64,000 nucleotides of DNA from Bordetella sp. LUAb4 (GTDB taxonomy: Bacteria; Pseudomonadota; Gammaproteobacteria; Burkholderiales; Burkholderiaceae_B). Shown here one piece after another: positions 18,644 to 27,626 of this stretch; position 1 is the stretch's first letter; each line of letters starts with the position of its first letter. Where the stretch lies: the NCBI RefSeq assembly GCF_021325795.1, contig NZ_JAHPZX010000001.1, forward strand, positions 930,001 to 994,000. The letters run 5' to 3'. The position numbers were made by a program, and so were the translations under genes. The notes below the pieces were generated by a model, which was given only the letters and a program-made list of their open reading frames with translations, ran no database searches and was not told the origin of the DNA.

Positions 18644-19585
18644 TCATACCGGCAGGCGGATTCCATACGACTGTAGCAAGGCATTACTGATTTCCTCGCG
18701 CGACGGACGATGGTTCTGCGGACCGCGGGAGGCGATCTTGATTGCCCCCATCACATTGCCCAGACGGCAGCAGTCCAGCCAGCTCCAGCCCAGGCTCAGG
18801 CCATACAACAAACCGGCGCGATGCGCGTCGCCGCAACCGGTGGGATCCACCACCTGCGCCGCCGCGATCGGTGCGATCTGCTGCTCGCCCTCTTTCGTCC
18901 ACAGGCTGGCTCCTTCGCCGCCACGCGTGACGATGGCGGCTTGCAAGCCCCGTGCCAGCTCAGCAATGCTGCTGCCCGTGCGCTGTTCCACCACGCCGGC
19001 TTCATAGTCGTTGACCGTGAGCACCTGCGCCCATTGCAGCATGCGGCGCAGATCGGCGCCGTCGAACAGGGGCATGGCCTGACCCAGGTCGAAGATGAAG
19101 GGAATGCCCGCCGCGTGCAGGCGCTCGGCATGGGCGAACATGCCTTCCTTGGCGTCCGGCGCGACGATGGCCCAGGCCGCTTGAGCGCCACTGACGTCGT
19201 TCTGCGCGGAGAAGCTCATGGCGCCGGGGTGGAAGGCGGCGATCTGGTTGTCGTCCAGATCGGTCGTGATGAAGCATTGCGCGGTCAGGGTCTGGGGAAT
19301 CACCTTGACGCGGCTGGCGTCGATTTCCAGCGCGCGCAGACGTTCCAGGTAATCGCCGGCGTCCTCGCCCACGGTGGCGACCGGGACCGGATTGCCGCCC
19401 AGCAGCTTCAGGTTGTAGGCGATATTGCCGGCGCAGCCGCCATATTCCTTGCGCATGGACGGCGTCAGGAACGAAACGCTCAGCGACTGGACGCGCTCGG
19501 GCAGGATGTGCTCTTTGAAGCGGCCTTCGAAGACCGCGATCGTGTCAAAAGCCATCGAACCGCAAACCAGCACAGGGGATGCCAT
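18644..19585 (-). CDS. PfkB family carbohydrate/nucleoside kinase
   Basis: A 313-residue ribokinase-fold kinase. The N-terminal substrate-side motif is in YGGCAGNIAYNLKLLGG. The C-terminal signature with the anion hole and catalytic Asp is in DPTGCGDAHRAGLLYGL. Similar proteins in betaproteobacteria are annotated as adenosine or sugar kinases, but the substrate cannot be fixed here. It lies 21 bases after the DUF3426 gene on the same strand and is probably cotranscribed with it and prmA. Confidence 0.88.
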   Translation of the reverse strand: MASPVLVCGSMAFDTIAVFEGRFKEHILPERVQSLSVSFLTPSMRKEYGGCAGNIAYNLKLLGGNPVPVATVGEDAGDYLERLRALEIDASRVKVIPQTLTAQCFITTDLDDNQIAAFHPGAMSFSAQNDVSGAQAAWAIVAPDAKEGMFAHAERLHAAGIPFIFDLGQAMPLFDGADLRRMLQWAQVLTVNDYEAGVVEQRTGSSIAELARGLQAAIVTRGGEGASLWTKEGEQQIAPIAAAQVVDPTGCGDAHRAGLLYGLSLGWSWLDCCRLGNVMGAIKIASRGPQNHRPSREEISNALLQSYGIRLPV

Positions 19586-19606
19586 GGGAGTCCTTTATCG
19601 GGGAAA

Positions 19607-21112
19607 TCAGGGAAAGAATTTGTCCAGCTGGTAGCCGTTGACCTGCGCGCCCGCGATACGCAGCGGGACACTCAGGCTTTGCTCACCACCAGCGGGGAAA
19701 GCGCCGCGCGTGCCGGCGGGCAGATAGTCCTCGGGGCGCAATACCTTGCGCACCACGACGGTATCCGACAGGTCGGTCAATTCCAGCACGAGCGCGGGCC
19801 AGGGTTGCGGCTTGTCGTAGCGATTGCGCAAGGTCACGCTGAGGACCAGGCGGGTGATGCCATCTTCGGCGGCCGCCGCACCGGAGGGCGGCTGCAACGA
19901 CGATGCCGTGATGGAAATGCGTTCCAGCCGGCGGGCATAGCCTACCTCGCAGCCCAGCGCGCCGCAGACGGACTGCAAGGCCGGGCGCAGCGCCGGCACG
20001 GCGCCGGCCACCGACGATCGATAAACGTAAAGCCCCTGCAGGCCCAACACGCACAGGGCCAGCAGGCAGCCGACCGCCCACAGGCGGCGGATCAGGGCGG
20101 CGCGGCGCAGGCGCGATTCGTCCATGAAGACCGGCGGTGCCATGCCGGTGTCGACGTCGTCGTCGTACCGGGTACGCGCGTCGCCTCTGACCGGGGTGTA
20201 GGCGACAGGGTCGGCGTCCTCGTCTTCATCGATGCCGTGGTCGCGGTTGGGGTAGATATAGACCGGGTCGTCGTGGCTGCCGAGGCGGCCGGCTCCGGGG
20301 ACCTCCGGCCGGCGATCGTCAACCGCATCATGACGATCGCGGTCCGCGATGGGATGGCCGTGCAGATCGTCATCGTATTCATCATCGGCAGGATCGACGT
20401 AGATCGGCCGTTGGCGATGGCGGATGACTTGGGGGTCGTCTTCAGGCGCATCAAAGCGACGCCCCTGCGTACCGCCGTGCGAAACCTCACGCGTACCGAG
20501 TCCCGCCGGCGAACGCATCACGGACGGCGGGGTCTTGGCAGAGACGCTGTCATCGACGTTGGCGTCCTCTTCGACCTCCTCGTCGTCATCGAGCGGTTCG
20601 TCTTCATCCTCACGCTCGTCGCGGATGATGAAGGTCGGCTCCTGCCGTCGCGCTTCCGCACGGCTACGCAGAACCGAAGGCGGCTCGGCGGCCAGGACGG
20701 GTTCCTTGGCCCACAACTGGGCGTCGGAGATGTCATCGCGCACGACGCTCGGTGCGTCGGGTGCGGCAGGTGTGAGCGGAGCGGTCGGCGGCGCGAGCCG
20801 GATGTCCCATGGCGGGGCCGGATCGTGGCCACCGTGCACGACAGGTGGGACCTGCGGCGTTACCGCGGGAGGCACCACCGGCTTGGGCGCGGGCGGCTCG
20901 CTAGCCGCGGGAGGCGGGACCACAGCCGCGGCCACCGGCTCGGGCGGAGCCGGGGGCGTCAAGGTCGGCATGTCTTCGTCGACGATCGCCTCGTAGCCGT
21001 CGAACACCCGCGCGCAGACGCCGCAACGAACCAGCCCGTTGCGCACCCGCAATTGATCCGCGACCACCTTGAAGGCGGTTCCGCAATGGGGGCAGCGTGT
21101 AGTCAGGGCCAT
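19607..21112 (-). CDS. Zinc-ribbon and DUF3426 domain membrane protein
   Basis: A 501-residue protein. It starts with an MJ0042-type zinc ribbon (TRCPHCGTAFKV...LVRCGVCARVF, four Cys). A long acidic, Pro-rich and low-complexity region follows (about 50-335, with many D/E runs). A single transmembrane helix sits near 340-362 (LWAVGCLLALCVLGLQGLYVY), then a C-terminal DUF3426 domain of about 130 residues. The topology would put the ribbon in the cytosol and DUF3426 in the periplasm. The function is unknown; the gene regularly follows prmA in betaproteobacteria, as it does here with a 25-base gap. Confidence 0.88.
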   Translation of the reverse strand: MALTTRCPHCGTAFKVVADQLRVRNGLVRCGVCARVFDGYEAIVDEDMPTLTPPAPPEPVAAAVVPPPAASEPPAPKPVVPPAVTPQVPPVVHGGHDPAPPWDIRLAPPTAPLTPAAPDAPSVVRDDISDAQLWAKEPVLAAEPPSVLRSRAEARRQEPTFIIRDEREDEDEPLDDDEEVEEDANVDDSVSAKTPPSVMRSPAGLGTREVSHGGTQGRRFDAPEDDPQVIRHRQRPIYVDPADDEYDDDLHGHPIADRDRHDAVDDRRPEVPGAGRLGSHDDPVYIYPNRDHGIDEDEDADPVAYTPVRGDARTRYDDDVDTGMAPPVFMDESRLRRAALIRRLWAVGCLLALCVLGLQGLYVYRSSVAGAVPALRPALQSVCGALGCEVGYARRLERISITASSLQPPSGAAAAEDGITRLVLSVTLRNRYDKPQPWPALVLELTDLSDTVVVRKVLRPEDYLPAGTRGAFPAGGEQSLSVPLRIAGAQVNGYQLDKFFP

Positions 21113-21137
21113 GGCGCGCGTTCCGCTTCAGCGGCAA

Positions 21138-22067
21138 TCAGGTCCGGCGGCCATGCAGGCAAACCCAGCCGTCGAGCGCGCGCCATACCGACATCCGCAG
21201 GTACTTCGCATACACCGCGCACACTTCCTCGGCCTGCCGTTCCAGCACGCCGGACAGCACCAGCGAGCCACCCGGCGCGACGCGGCTACTCAGCAACGGC
21301 GCCAGTACTTTCAATGGATTGGACAGGATGTTCGCCACCACCACGTCGCTCGCGCCCTCGGGCATGGCATCGGGCAGCATCGCTTCGACATCGACCTGGT
21401 TGACCTTGGCGTTCTCCAGGGTCGAGAGGACCGCCTGTTCGTCGATATCCACCGCTACCGTATGGCCGGCACCGAGCTTGCGCGCGGCGATGGCCAGGAT
21501 GCCCGAGCCGCAGCCGTAATCCAGCACCGTGGCCGCCCGCGGCAGCGATGCTTCCAGCCACGCCAGGCACAAATGGGTAGTGGGATGGCTGCCGGTGCCG
21601 AAGGCCAGCCCCGGATCGAGTTCGATGTGGATGCCACCGCCGGCGTCCGGCACCTGGTCCATGCCAGGCACCGCGGGATCGTCGCGATGCCAGCTGGGCA
21701 CGATCCAGATGCGATCGGAAATATGGATAGGGCCGAATTGCGCTTGCGTCAGACGCACCCAGTCGGCGTCAGGCACGTCGCGCAGGGACCAGTCCGCGAA
21801 CGCGGCCGCGTAATCCTGGCCGAGGACACCGACCACCTCCTCGATGATCTGCGCCGGATCGGCGCCATCGGGCAACAAGGCGACGACCTGGTTGTGCTCC
21901 CAGGCCTGCACGTCCGGCTCCGTACCGGGCTCGCCGAACAGGGGCTGCTCCTGTTCGGTGTCGCGGTCCGCGTCCTCGACCGATACCGACAACACGCCGG
22001 CCGCCAGCAATTCGTCGGACACGGCTTCGGCCTGCGCCTCGGGGCAATGGAGCACGAGCTCACGCAT
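21138..22067 (-). CDS. prmA: Ribosomal protein L11 methyltransferase
   Basis: A 309-residue SAM-dependent methyltransferase that trimethylates ribosomal protein L11. The SAM-binding glycine motif is LDYGCGSGILAIAA, the following acidic residue is in VAVDIDEQAV, and the catalytic motif is NILSNPL. The substrate-side FGTGSHPTTHLCL segment is also typical of PrmA. The N-terminal substrate-recognition domain is present. The upstream terminator separates it from the accBC unit, so it probably begins its own transcription unit with DUF3426 and the PfkB kinase. Confidence 0.96.
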   Translation of the reverse strand: MRELVLHCPEAQAEAVSDELLAAGVLSVSVEDADRDTEQEQPLFGEPGTEPDVQAWEHNQVVALLPDGADPAQIIEEVVGVLGQDYAAAFADWSLRDVPDADWVRLTQAQFGPIHISDRIWIVPSWHRDDPAVPGMDQVPDAGGGIHIELDPGLAFGTGSHPTTHLCLAWLEASLPRAATVLDYGCGSGILAIAARKLGAGHTVAVDIDEQAVLSTLENAKVNQVDVEAMLPDAMPEGASDVVVANILSNPLKVLAPLLSSRVAPGGSLVLSGVLERQAEEVCAVYAKYLRMSVWRALDGWVCLHGRRT

Positions 22068-22140
22068 AATGATTTCCGTCTTGAATACGCCGTCCCGGAG
22101 CCCAGTCCGGCCTGGCCGTCAGATAACCGACCCTGCCGGT

Positions 22141-22165
22141 AAAAAAACAGGGCCCACAGGCCCTG
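22141..22165 (-). terminator. Rho-independent terminator behind accC
   Basis: On the minus strand a 7-bp stem (22165-22159 with 22154-22148) with a 4-base loop is followed by seven U (22147-22141). It ends the accB-accC transcript just before prmA. Confidence 0.88.
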
Positions 22166-22181
22166 ATTGTAGTAGCTGCGC

Positions 22182-23528
22182 TCAAGGACGTTGCGCGAGC
22201 TTGTGCTCCAGATAGTGGATGCTGGTGCCGCCCTCGATGAAGCGGGCATCCTGCAGCAACTCACGGTGCAAGGGGATGTTGGTGGAAATGCCTTCGACCA
22301 CCATCTCCGACAACGCGATACGCATGCGGGCCAGGGCCTGCTCGCGATCGTCGCCATAGGTGATGACCTTGGCGATCATCGAGTCGTAGTTGGGCGGAAC
22401 GAAATAGCCGTTGTACGCATGCGAGTCGATACGCACGCCCGGGCCACCAGGGGTGTGCCAGTTCGTGATGCGGCCAGGGCTGGGCACGAAACGGAACGGA
22501 TCCTCGGCGTTGATGCGGCATTCCAGGGCATGGCCCTTGAACTGGACGTCGCGCTGGCGCAGCGTGAACTTCTCGCCGGCGGCGATGCGGATCTGCTGCT
22601 GCACCAGGTCGATGCCGGTGATCAGTTCGGTCACCGGATGCTCCACCTGGATGCGGGTGTTCATCTCGATGAAGTAGAACTCGCCGTTCTCGAACAGGAA
22701 CTCGAAGGTACCGGCACCGCGATAGCCGATCTTGCGGCAGGCGTCGGCACAGCGGTCACCGATGCGTTCGATCAGGCGGCGCGGGATACCGGGCGCGGGC
22801 GCCTCTTCGATCACCTTCTGGTGGCGGCGCTGCATGGAGCAGTCGCGCTCGCCCAGCCAGACGGCGTTGCGGCCGCCATCAGCCAGAATCTGGATTTCCA
22901 CATGGCGCGGGTTCTCGAGGAACTTCTCCATATAGACTTCCGGGTTGTTGAAGGCCGCGCCGGCTTCCGAACGCGTCATGGTGACCGCGTTGATCAGGGC
23001 CGCTTCGGTATAGACCACGCGCATGCCGCGGCCACCGCCGCCACCCGCGGCCTTGATGATGACCGGGTAGCCGACCTCGCGCGCTATGCGCATGATCTCT
23101 TGCGGATTGTCGGGCAAAGCGCCTTCGGAACCAGGCACCACCGGCACACCGGCTTCGATCATGGCGCGCTTGGCGCTGACCTTGTCACCCATCAGGCGAA
23201 TCGAGTCAGGGCGCGGACCGATGAAGACGAAACCGCTTTTTTCCACCCGATCGGCGAAGTCGGCGTTTTCCGACAGGAAGCCATAACCAGGATGGATGGC
23301 CTCCGCGTCGGTGACTTCCGCCGCCGAGATGATGGCCGGCATGTTGAGGTAGCTTTCGCGCGAGGGCGCCGGGCCGATACAGACGGACTCGTCAGCCAGC
23401 CGGACATACTTGGCTTCGCGGTCGGCCTCGGAGTGCACCACCACGGTTTTGATGCCCAGCTCGCGGCAAGCGCGTTGAATGCGCAGCGCGATCTCGCCGC
23501 GATTGGCGATGAGTATTTTTTCGAACAT
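22182..23528 (-). CDS. accC: Acetyl-CoA carboxylase, biotin carboxylase subunit
   Basis: A 448-residue ATP-grasp enzyme that carboxylates the biotin on AccB, the first step of fatty-acid synthesis. The start [17 protein letters not shown] is the canonical one; the open frame extends 37 codons further into accB and is ignored. Visible motifs are the glycine-rich ATP loop [13 protein letters not shown], the [14 protein letters not shown] segment and the metal/bicarbonate site [14 protein letters not shown]. It follows accB by 13 bases and is followed by an intrinsic terminator. Confidence 0.98.
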   Translation of the reverse strand: MFEKILIANRGEIALRIQRACRELGIKTVVVHSEADREAKYVRLADESVCIGPAPSRESYLNMPAIISAAEVTDAEAIHPGYGFLSENADFADRVEKSGFVFIGPRPDSIRLMGDKVSAKRAMIEAGVPVVPGSEGALPDNPQEIMRIAREVGYPVIIKAAGGGGGRGMRVVYTEAALINAVTMTRSEAGAAFNNPEVYMEKFLENPRHVEIQILADGGRNAVWLGERDCSMQRRHQKVIEEAPAPGIPRRLIERIGDRCADACRKIGYRGAGTFEFLFENGEFYFIEMNTRIQVEHPVTELITGIDLVQQQIRIAAGEKFTLRQRDVQFKGHALECRINAEDPFRFVPSPGRITNWHTPGGPGVRIDSHAYNGYFVPPNYDSMIAKVITYGDDREQALARMRIALSEMVVEGISTNIPLHRELLQDARFIEGGTSIHYLEHKLAQRP

Positions 23529-23541
23529 GGAAGCTATCGCT

Positions 23542-23994
23542 TTAGCCGATGACGAACAGAGGTTGGCCGTATTCGACGGGTTCGCCGTTCTCGACCAGGA
23601 TTTCCTTGATGACGCCGGACTTGTCGGCTTCGATCTCATTGAGCAGCTTCATCGCTTCGATGATGCACAGCGGATCGCCTTCCTTGACGGTCTGACCGAC
23701 GTCGACGAACGGTGCGGAGCCCGGATTGGGCGAACGGTAGAACGTGCCGACCATGGGCGCCTTCACCGCGTGGCCCTGCACCACCGGCGCGGCCGGGGCA
23801 GCAGCGGCCGGCGCCGCGGCGGCTGCCGCGGGCGCTGCGGCCATCACGGCTTCGGGGGCGTGGTAAGCCACGGGCTGCAAGGTCTGGGAGAACTTGACGA
23901 TGCGAACCTTGCCCTCACCCTCGGTGATTTCCAGTTCGGCAATGCCCGATTCGGCCACCAGGTCGATCAGGGTTTTAAGTTTTCGGAGGTCCAT
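23542..23994 (-). CDS. accB: Acetyl-CoA carboxylase, biotin carboxyl carrier protein
   Basis: A 150-residue carrier. It starts [20 protein letters not shown] and has an Ala/Pro-rich flexible linker (about 55-75). The C-terminal biotinyl domain carries the modification lysine in EAMKLLNEI, with the usual thumb-side segment [17 protein letters not shown]. The open frame extends far upstream without an acceptable family match. The gap to aroQ upstream is 91 bases, so aroQ-accB-accC may be one operon, as is common. Confidence 0.98.
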   Translation of the reverse strand: MDLRKLKTLIDLVAESGIAELEITEGEGKVRIVKFSQTLQPVAYHAPEAVMAAAPAAAAAAPAAAAPAAPVVQGHAVKAPMVGTFYRSPNPGSAPFVDVGQTVKEGDPLCIIEAMKLLNEIEADKSGVIKEILVENGEPVEYGQPLFVIG

Positions 23995-24085
23995 GAAGCT
24001 GCTTCCCGGTGTTTTGACGGCATTCGCCCGTAGTGATGGGTGCCGTACGCTTAGGTGGAGATGAAAAGCTTGGAGATGTCGCGGT

Positions 24086-24520
24086 TCAGTGCCGCGCCGC
24101 ATACCGCAGAGCGGCTTCGTAGCCGTCCGCGCCCAGGCCCGAAATAAGTCCCACGGCCAAATCCGACAAATATGAGTGATGCCGGAAAGGCTCGCGCTTA
24201 TACAAATTGGACAGATGAACTTCGATGAAAGGGATGGCAACCGCGGCCAACGCATCGCGTACGGCCACGCTGGTGTGTGTATACGCAGCGGCGTTGATCA
24301 CGATGAAATCGGTGCCGTCCTGGCGCGCCGCCTGAATGCGATCGACCAGATCCCCTTCGTGATTGCCTTGCCAATGCCGCAGCTCGACACCTAGCTCCGC
24401 CGCCAGGGCGAGGAGGTTGTCGTTGATCTGGGCCAGGGTGAGGCTGCCGTAGATTCCCGGCTCACGGGTGCCCAACAGATTCAGATTCGGGCCGTGCAAG
24501 ACCAGTATGCGTTGCGCCAT
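24086..24520 (-). CDS. aroQ: 3-dehydroquinate dehydratase, type II
   Basis: A 144-residue dodecamer-type enzyme of the shikimate pathway converting 3-dehydroquinate to 3-dehydroshikimate. The signature [17 protein letters not shown] includes the catalytic Arg and the flexible Tyr loop. [12 protein letters not shown] and the active-site His/Arg segment [17 protein letters not shown] follow. The length is standard. The shikimate-pathway partner aroE is present about 14 kb away at 38169. The upstream 290 bases hold short repeated motifs. Confidence 0.97.
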   Translation of the reverse strand: MAQRILVLHGPNLNLLGTREPGIYGSLTLAQINDNLLALAAELGVELRHWQGNHEGDLVDRIQAARQDGTDFIVINAAAYTHTSVAVRDALAAVAIPFIEVHLSNLYKREPFRHHSYLSDLAVGLISGLGADGYEAALRYAARH

Positions 24521-24810
24521 TGCTGCTTCTCAGTCCCCGCGCGTTGTCCGATGCCCCACTTGACGGGCATCCGGTCGCGTGTGGACCGCTATTTGGATAA
24601 AGGTAGAAAGTACGGGTGAAGGTACTTACAAACGGTACTCGTAGAGCGGTATTTATGAAGGCACTTCTCAGGGTACTCAGATGCTACTTACAAACACGGC
24701 GTCACCAGGACGCCGATACTGCAGGCAGGTTAATCTGCCGCGAAAATCACCAATAAGGCAGCTTTTTACGACAAATCTCTTTATTTGTCTATGGTCGATA
24801 CAGCTGGAAA
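24521..24810. other. Gene-free 290-bp region with short repeats upstream of aroQ-accBC
   Basis: The sequence is clearly less GC-rich than the surroundings. The 10-mer ACTTACAAAC occurs twice (24624-24633 and 24686-24695), and GGTACT(C/T) motifs recur four times between 24600 and 24690. The region also lies past the 3' end of the TlpA-like gene. It should contain the aroQ-accB-accC promoter; the repeats could be operators, but no known site was recognised. Confidence 0.5.
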
Positions 24811-25332
24811 TCACGCACCCAGCGATTTGAGCCATGCACTGACCTCATCTTCCTTCACCGTGCCGAGAACTTTATGGCTAATTGCGCCATCTTTGTCTAA
24901 CAGGACGGTAAATGGTAGACCGCCAGGGCCGTTACCCATGCCGCGCATCAAGTCTATCGCACCCGGACCCGCCACCAGCAAAGGGTAGGAAACTGGCACT
25001 TTAGCGGCAAATTTACGCATATTGTCGGCAGTATCGACGCCGATTCCCACGAACTGAGCCTGCGGGTGCAGTTTGCTCAAAGCATCCAGCGCGGGCATCT
25101 CCTTGACGCAGGGCGCACACCACGTTGCCCAGAAATTGACCAACATGGGTTTGCCGCGCCAGTCGCCCAAGCGATGGCTGCCACCGCTCAGATCGGGAAA
25201 CTGCCGGCCCAGCAGGTCGCGCGTCGCCGCGCCACTCCCCATATCCGCCGCCAGGGCCATTGGCGTATGGCGGGCCAGCCAGGCGGTCGTTGCCAGCGTG
25301 AGCGTGCGCAAAAGAAAGGTGCGTCTGTCCAT
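24811..25332 (-). CDS. TlpA/ResA-like thiol:disulfide oxidoreductase
   Basis: A 173-residue exported thioredoxin-fold protein. The start chosen is MDRRTFLLRTLTLATTAWLA; it places a twin-arginine-like DRRTFLLR before a hydrophobic core, so Tat export is possible, though Sec cannot be excluded. The thioredoxin fold shows NFWATWCAPCVKEMPALD with the WCAPC redox site and the cis-Pro loop GLPFTVLLDKDG. Relatives reduce periplasmic disulfides, often in cytochrome c maturation. It is divergent from mpl with about 115 bases between starts. Confidence 0.88.
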   Translation of the reverse strand: MDRRTFLLRTLTLATTAWLARHTPMALAADMGSGAATRDLLGRQFPDLSGGSHRLGDWRGKPMLVNFWATWCAPCVKEMPALDALSKLHPQAQFVGIGVDTADNMRKFAAKVPVSYPLLVAGPGAIDLMRGMGNGPGGLPFTVLLDKDGAISHKVLGTVKEDEVSAWLKSLGA

Positions 25333-25446
25333 GCCCGTGATATTACTCATTACCTGGCCCGGTGGCACCTCCCGCGACAGGTAATGATCTCGCACAAAAG
25401 TCCGAGCCGTGGCCACCCTCTACAATGCGTGCAGGAGAAATACCTC

Positions 25447-26880
25447 ATGCATCTGCACATTCTCGGCATCTGCGGCACTTTCATGGGCGGTCTGGCGCTG
25501 GTGGCCCGTGCCGCCGGCCACACCGTCACCGGCTGCGACACCGGCGTCTACCCTCCCATGAGTACGCAGTTGGAGGAACAAGGTATCGCGCTGACGGAAG
25601 GCTATGGCGCCGACCAAATTGCGCTCAAACCCGACCTCTATGTGATCGGCAACGTCGTCACGCGCGGCAACCCCTTGATGGAAGCCATCCTGGAGTCCGG
25701 CGCCCCCTACGTCTCCGGTCCGCAATGGCTGTGCGAGAACGTACTGGCCGGGCGCCATGTCCTGGCCGTGGCCGGCACGCACGGCAAGACCACCACCAGT
25801 TCCATGCTGGCGTGGATTCTGGACTACGCCGGGCTCAAGCCGAATTTCCTGATCGGCGGCGTGGCGCGCGATCTCAAGGTATCGGCCCGCTTCGACCCGC
25901 AAGTACCTTGGTTCGTCATCGAGGCCGATGAATACGACACCGCTTTTTTCGACAAGCGGTCCAAGTTCGTCCATTACCGTCCCCGCAGCGCCATCCTCAA
26001 TAACCTGGAATACGATCACGCCGACATCTTCCCCGATCTGGCCGCCATCGAGACCCAGTTCCATCACCTGGTCCGCACCATTCCCGCGGGTGGCCGCATC
26101 GTGCTGCCGCAAGCCGATGCCGCCTTGGACCGTGTCGTGGCGCGCGGTTGCTGGACGCCGACGGTGCGTTTCGGCACGGGCGCGGCCTGGGAGGCCGGTG
26201 ATCCGGCGGATGACGGCAGCTTCGAGGTCCGCCATGAGGGCCAGGCCGTGGGCCACGTTCGCTGGGACCTGAGCGGTGCGCACAACCGCGCCAATGCGCT
26301 GGCTGCCCTGGCGGCGGCCGACCATGTGGGGGTGTCCGCCGCCACCGGCATCGCCGCCCTGTCCGTCTTCGGCGGCGTCAAGCGCCGCATGGAGTTGCGC
26401 GGCACCGTGCATGGCATCAAGGTCTATGACGATTTCGCCCATCATCCGACCGCCATCGCCACCACGCTGGAAGGCCTGCGCCGCCAAGTCGGACCGGCGC
26501 GCATTCTGGCGGTGCTGGAGCCGCGTTCCAACACCATGAAGCTGGGCGCCATGGCCGACCGCCTGCCGGCGGCACTGGCCGATGCCGACCTGGTGTTCTG
26601 CTTCGGTGCCAGCAGCGGCAAGCACGCCTTGGGCTGGGATCCCGCCAAGGTGCTCGCGCCGCTGGGCGCGCGCGCTTCCGGCCACGACGATCTGGATGAA
26701 TTGGTGCGAGCCGTCACACAGGCCGCCCGCCCCGGCGACCACATCCTGGTGATGAGCAACGGCGGCTTCGGCGGCGTACACGGCAAGCTGCTCGACGCCC
26801 TGGCCGGTGCCCAGGCCGGAACCTCGATCGATGCCACGGCCGGGGCCCTGCCCGGTATCGATACGGCAGTGCGGAAATGA
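25447..26880 (+). CDS. mpl: UDP-N-acetylmuramate:L-Ala-gamma-D-Glu-meso-DAP ligase
   Basis: A 477-residue Mur-ligase-fold enzyme of peptidoglycan recycling. It reattaches the recovered tripeptide to UDP-MurNAc in the cytosol. The N terminus MHLHILGICGTFMGGLAL is the Mpl/MurC-type UDP-binding loop. The ATP loop is AVAGTHGKTTTSSML and the metal-binding EADEYDTAFFDKRSKF is specific to Mpl. DFAHHPTAI marks the third domain. The frame is open about 380 bases upstream but only this start has family homology. It overlaps the next gene by 4 bases. Confidence 0.96.
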   Translation: MHLHILGICGTFMGGLALVARAAGHTVTGCDTGVYPPMSTQLEEQGIALTEGYGADQIALKPDLYVIGNVVTRGNPLMEAILESGAPYVSGPQWLCENVLAGRHVLAVAGTHGKTTTSSMLAWILDYAGLKPNFLIGGVARDLKVSARFDPQVPWFVIEADEYDTAFFDKRSKFVHYRPRSAILNNLEYDHADIFPDLAAIETQFHHLVRTIPAGGRIVLPQADAALDRVVARGCWTPTVRFGTGAAWEAGDPADDGSFEVRHEGQAVGHVRWDLSGAHNRANALAALAAADHVGVSAATGIAALSVFGGVKRRMELRGTVHGIKVYDDFAHHPTAIATTLEGLRRQVGPARILAVLEPRSNTMKLGAMADRLPAALADADLVFCFGASSGKHALGWDPAKVLAPLGARASGHDDLDELVRAVTQAARPGDHILVMSNGGFGGVHGKLLDALAGAQAGTSIDATAGALPGIDTAVRK

Positions 26881-27461
26881 CGATGATCCTTTATCTGCAC
26901 GGATTCCGTTCTTCGCCGGCCTCGTTCAAGGCGCGCCTGATGGCACAAGCCATGGCCGAGCGCGGCCTTGCCGATGACTGGCGCTGCCCACAACTGCCCG
27001 CCAGCCCGCGCGAGGCGATCGCCCTGGCGATGTCCCTGGCGCAAGACACCCGCCCGCACGCGCTGACGGTGATCGGTTCTTCCCTGGGCGGCTACTACGC
27101 CTGCTGGCTGGCGGAGCAGTTGAACTGCCGCGCCGTGCTGCTGAATCCGGCGGTCCACGCGCCGCGCGACCTCGCCACCCAGGTCGGCGCGCAGACTATG
27201 TATCATTCGGGCGAGCCATTCGAGTTCCAAGCGGAGTACGTGCAGGAACTTGCCGCCATCGAGGTAAAGCGACCGACCCGGCCCGAACGCTATTTTCTGG
27301 TAGCTGCCACGGGCGACGAAGTGCTCGATTGGCAGGAAATGCGGGATTTTTACGCTGGCAGCCGCCAACGGATCATTCCCGGCAGCGACCATGGCATTGC
27401 CGATTTCGAAAAATATCTGCCCGAAGTCCTGGAATTCGCGCTGCGGGATGGACACTCATAG
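26877..27461 (+). CDS. YqiA/YcfP family alpha/beta-hydrolase (esterase)
   Basis: A 194-residue small alpha/beta hydrolase. It starts MTMILYLHGFRSSPASFKA, has the nucleophile elbow IGSSLGGYYA, an acidic residue in AATGDEVLDW and a terminal catalytic His in GSDHGIADF. This is the YqiA/UPF0227 layout; E. coli YqiA has esterase activity on short-chain acyl esters. It is coupled to mpl by an ATGA overlap. The physiological substrate is unknown. Confidence 0.9.
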   Translation: MTMILYLHGFRSSPASFKARLMAQAMAERGLADDWRCPQLPASPREAIALAMSLAQDTRPHALTVIGSSLGGYYACWLAEQLNCRAVLLNPAVHAPRDLATQVGAQTMYHSGEPFEFQAEYVQELAAIEVKRPTRPERYFLVAATGDEVLDWQEMRDFYAGSRQRIIPGSDHGIADFEKYLPEVLEFALRDGHS

Positions 27462-27626
27462 CCCGCCGCGGCAAGCGCGCATGTCATGCCGAAGCCAGAA
27501 CTTTCAATATCTCTACTCCTATATATACATAGATAAACAACGCCGGGCTCGCGCGCCGGCGCCTGACAAGAACCCCGCATTCGCGCATGGCCGCTCGCCA
27601 GCCGTGCCCACAAACAGATCCTGACC

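Noticed and set aside
18710..21403. An 897-codon open frame antisense to the PfkB kinase and DUF3426 genes
   Set aside because: Crosses three real genes on the other strand with no homologous features.
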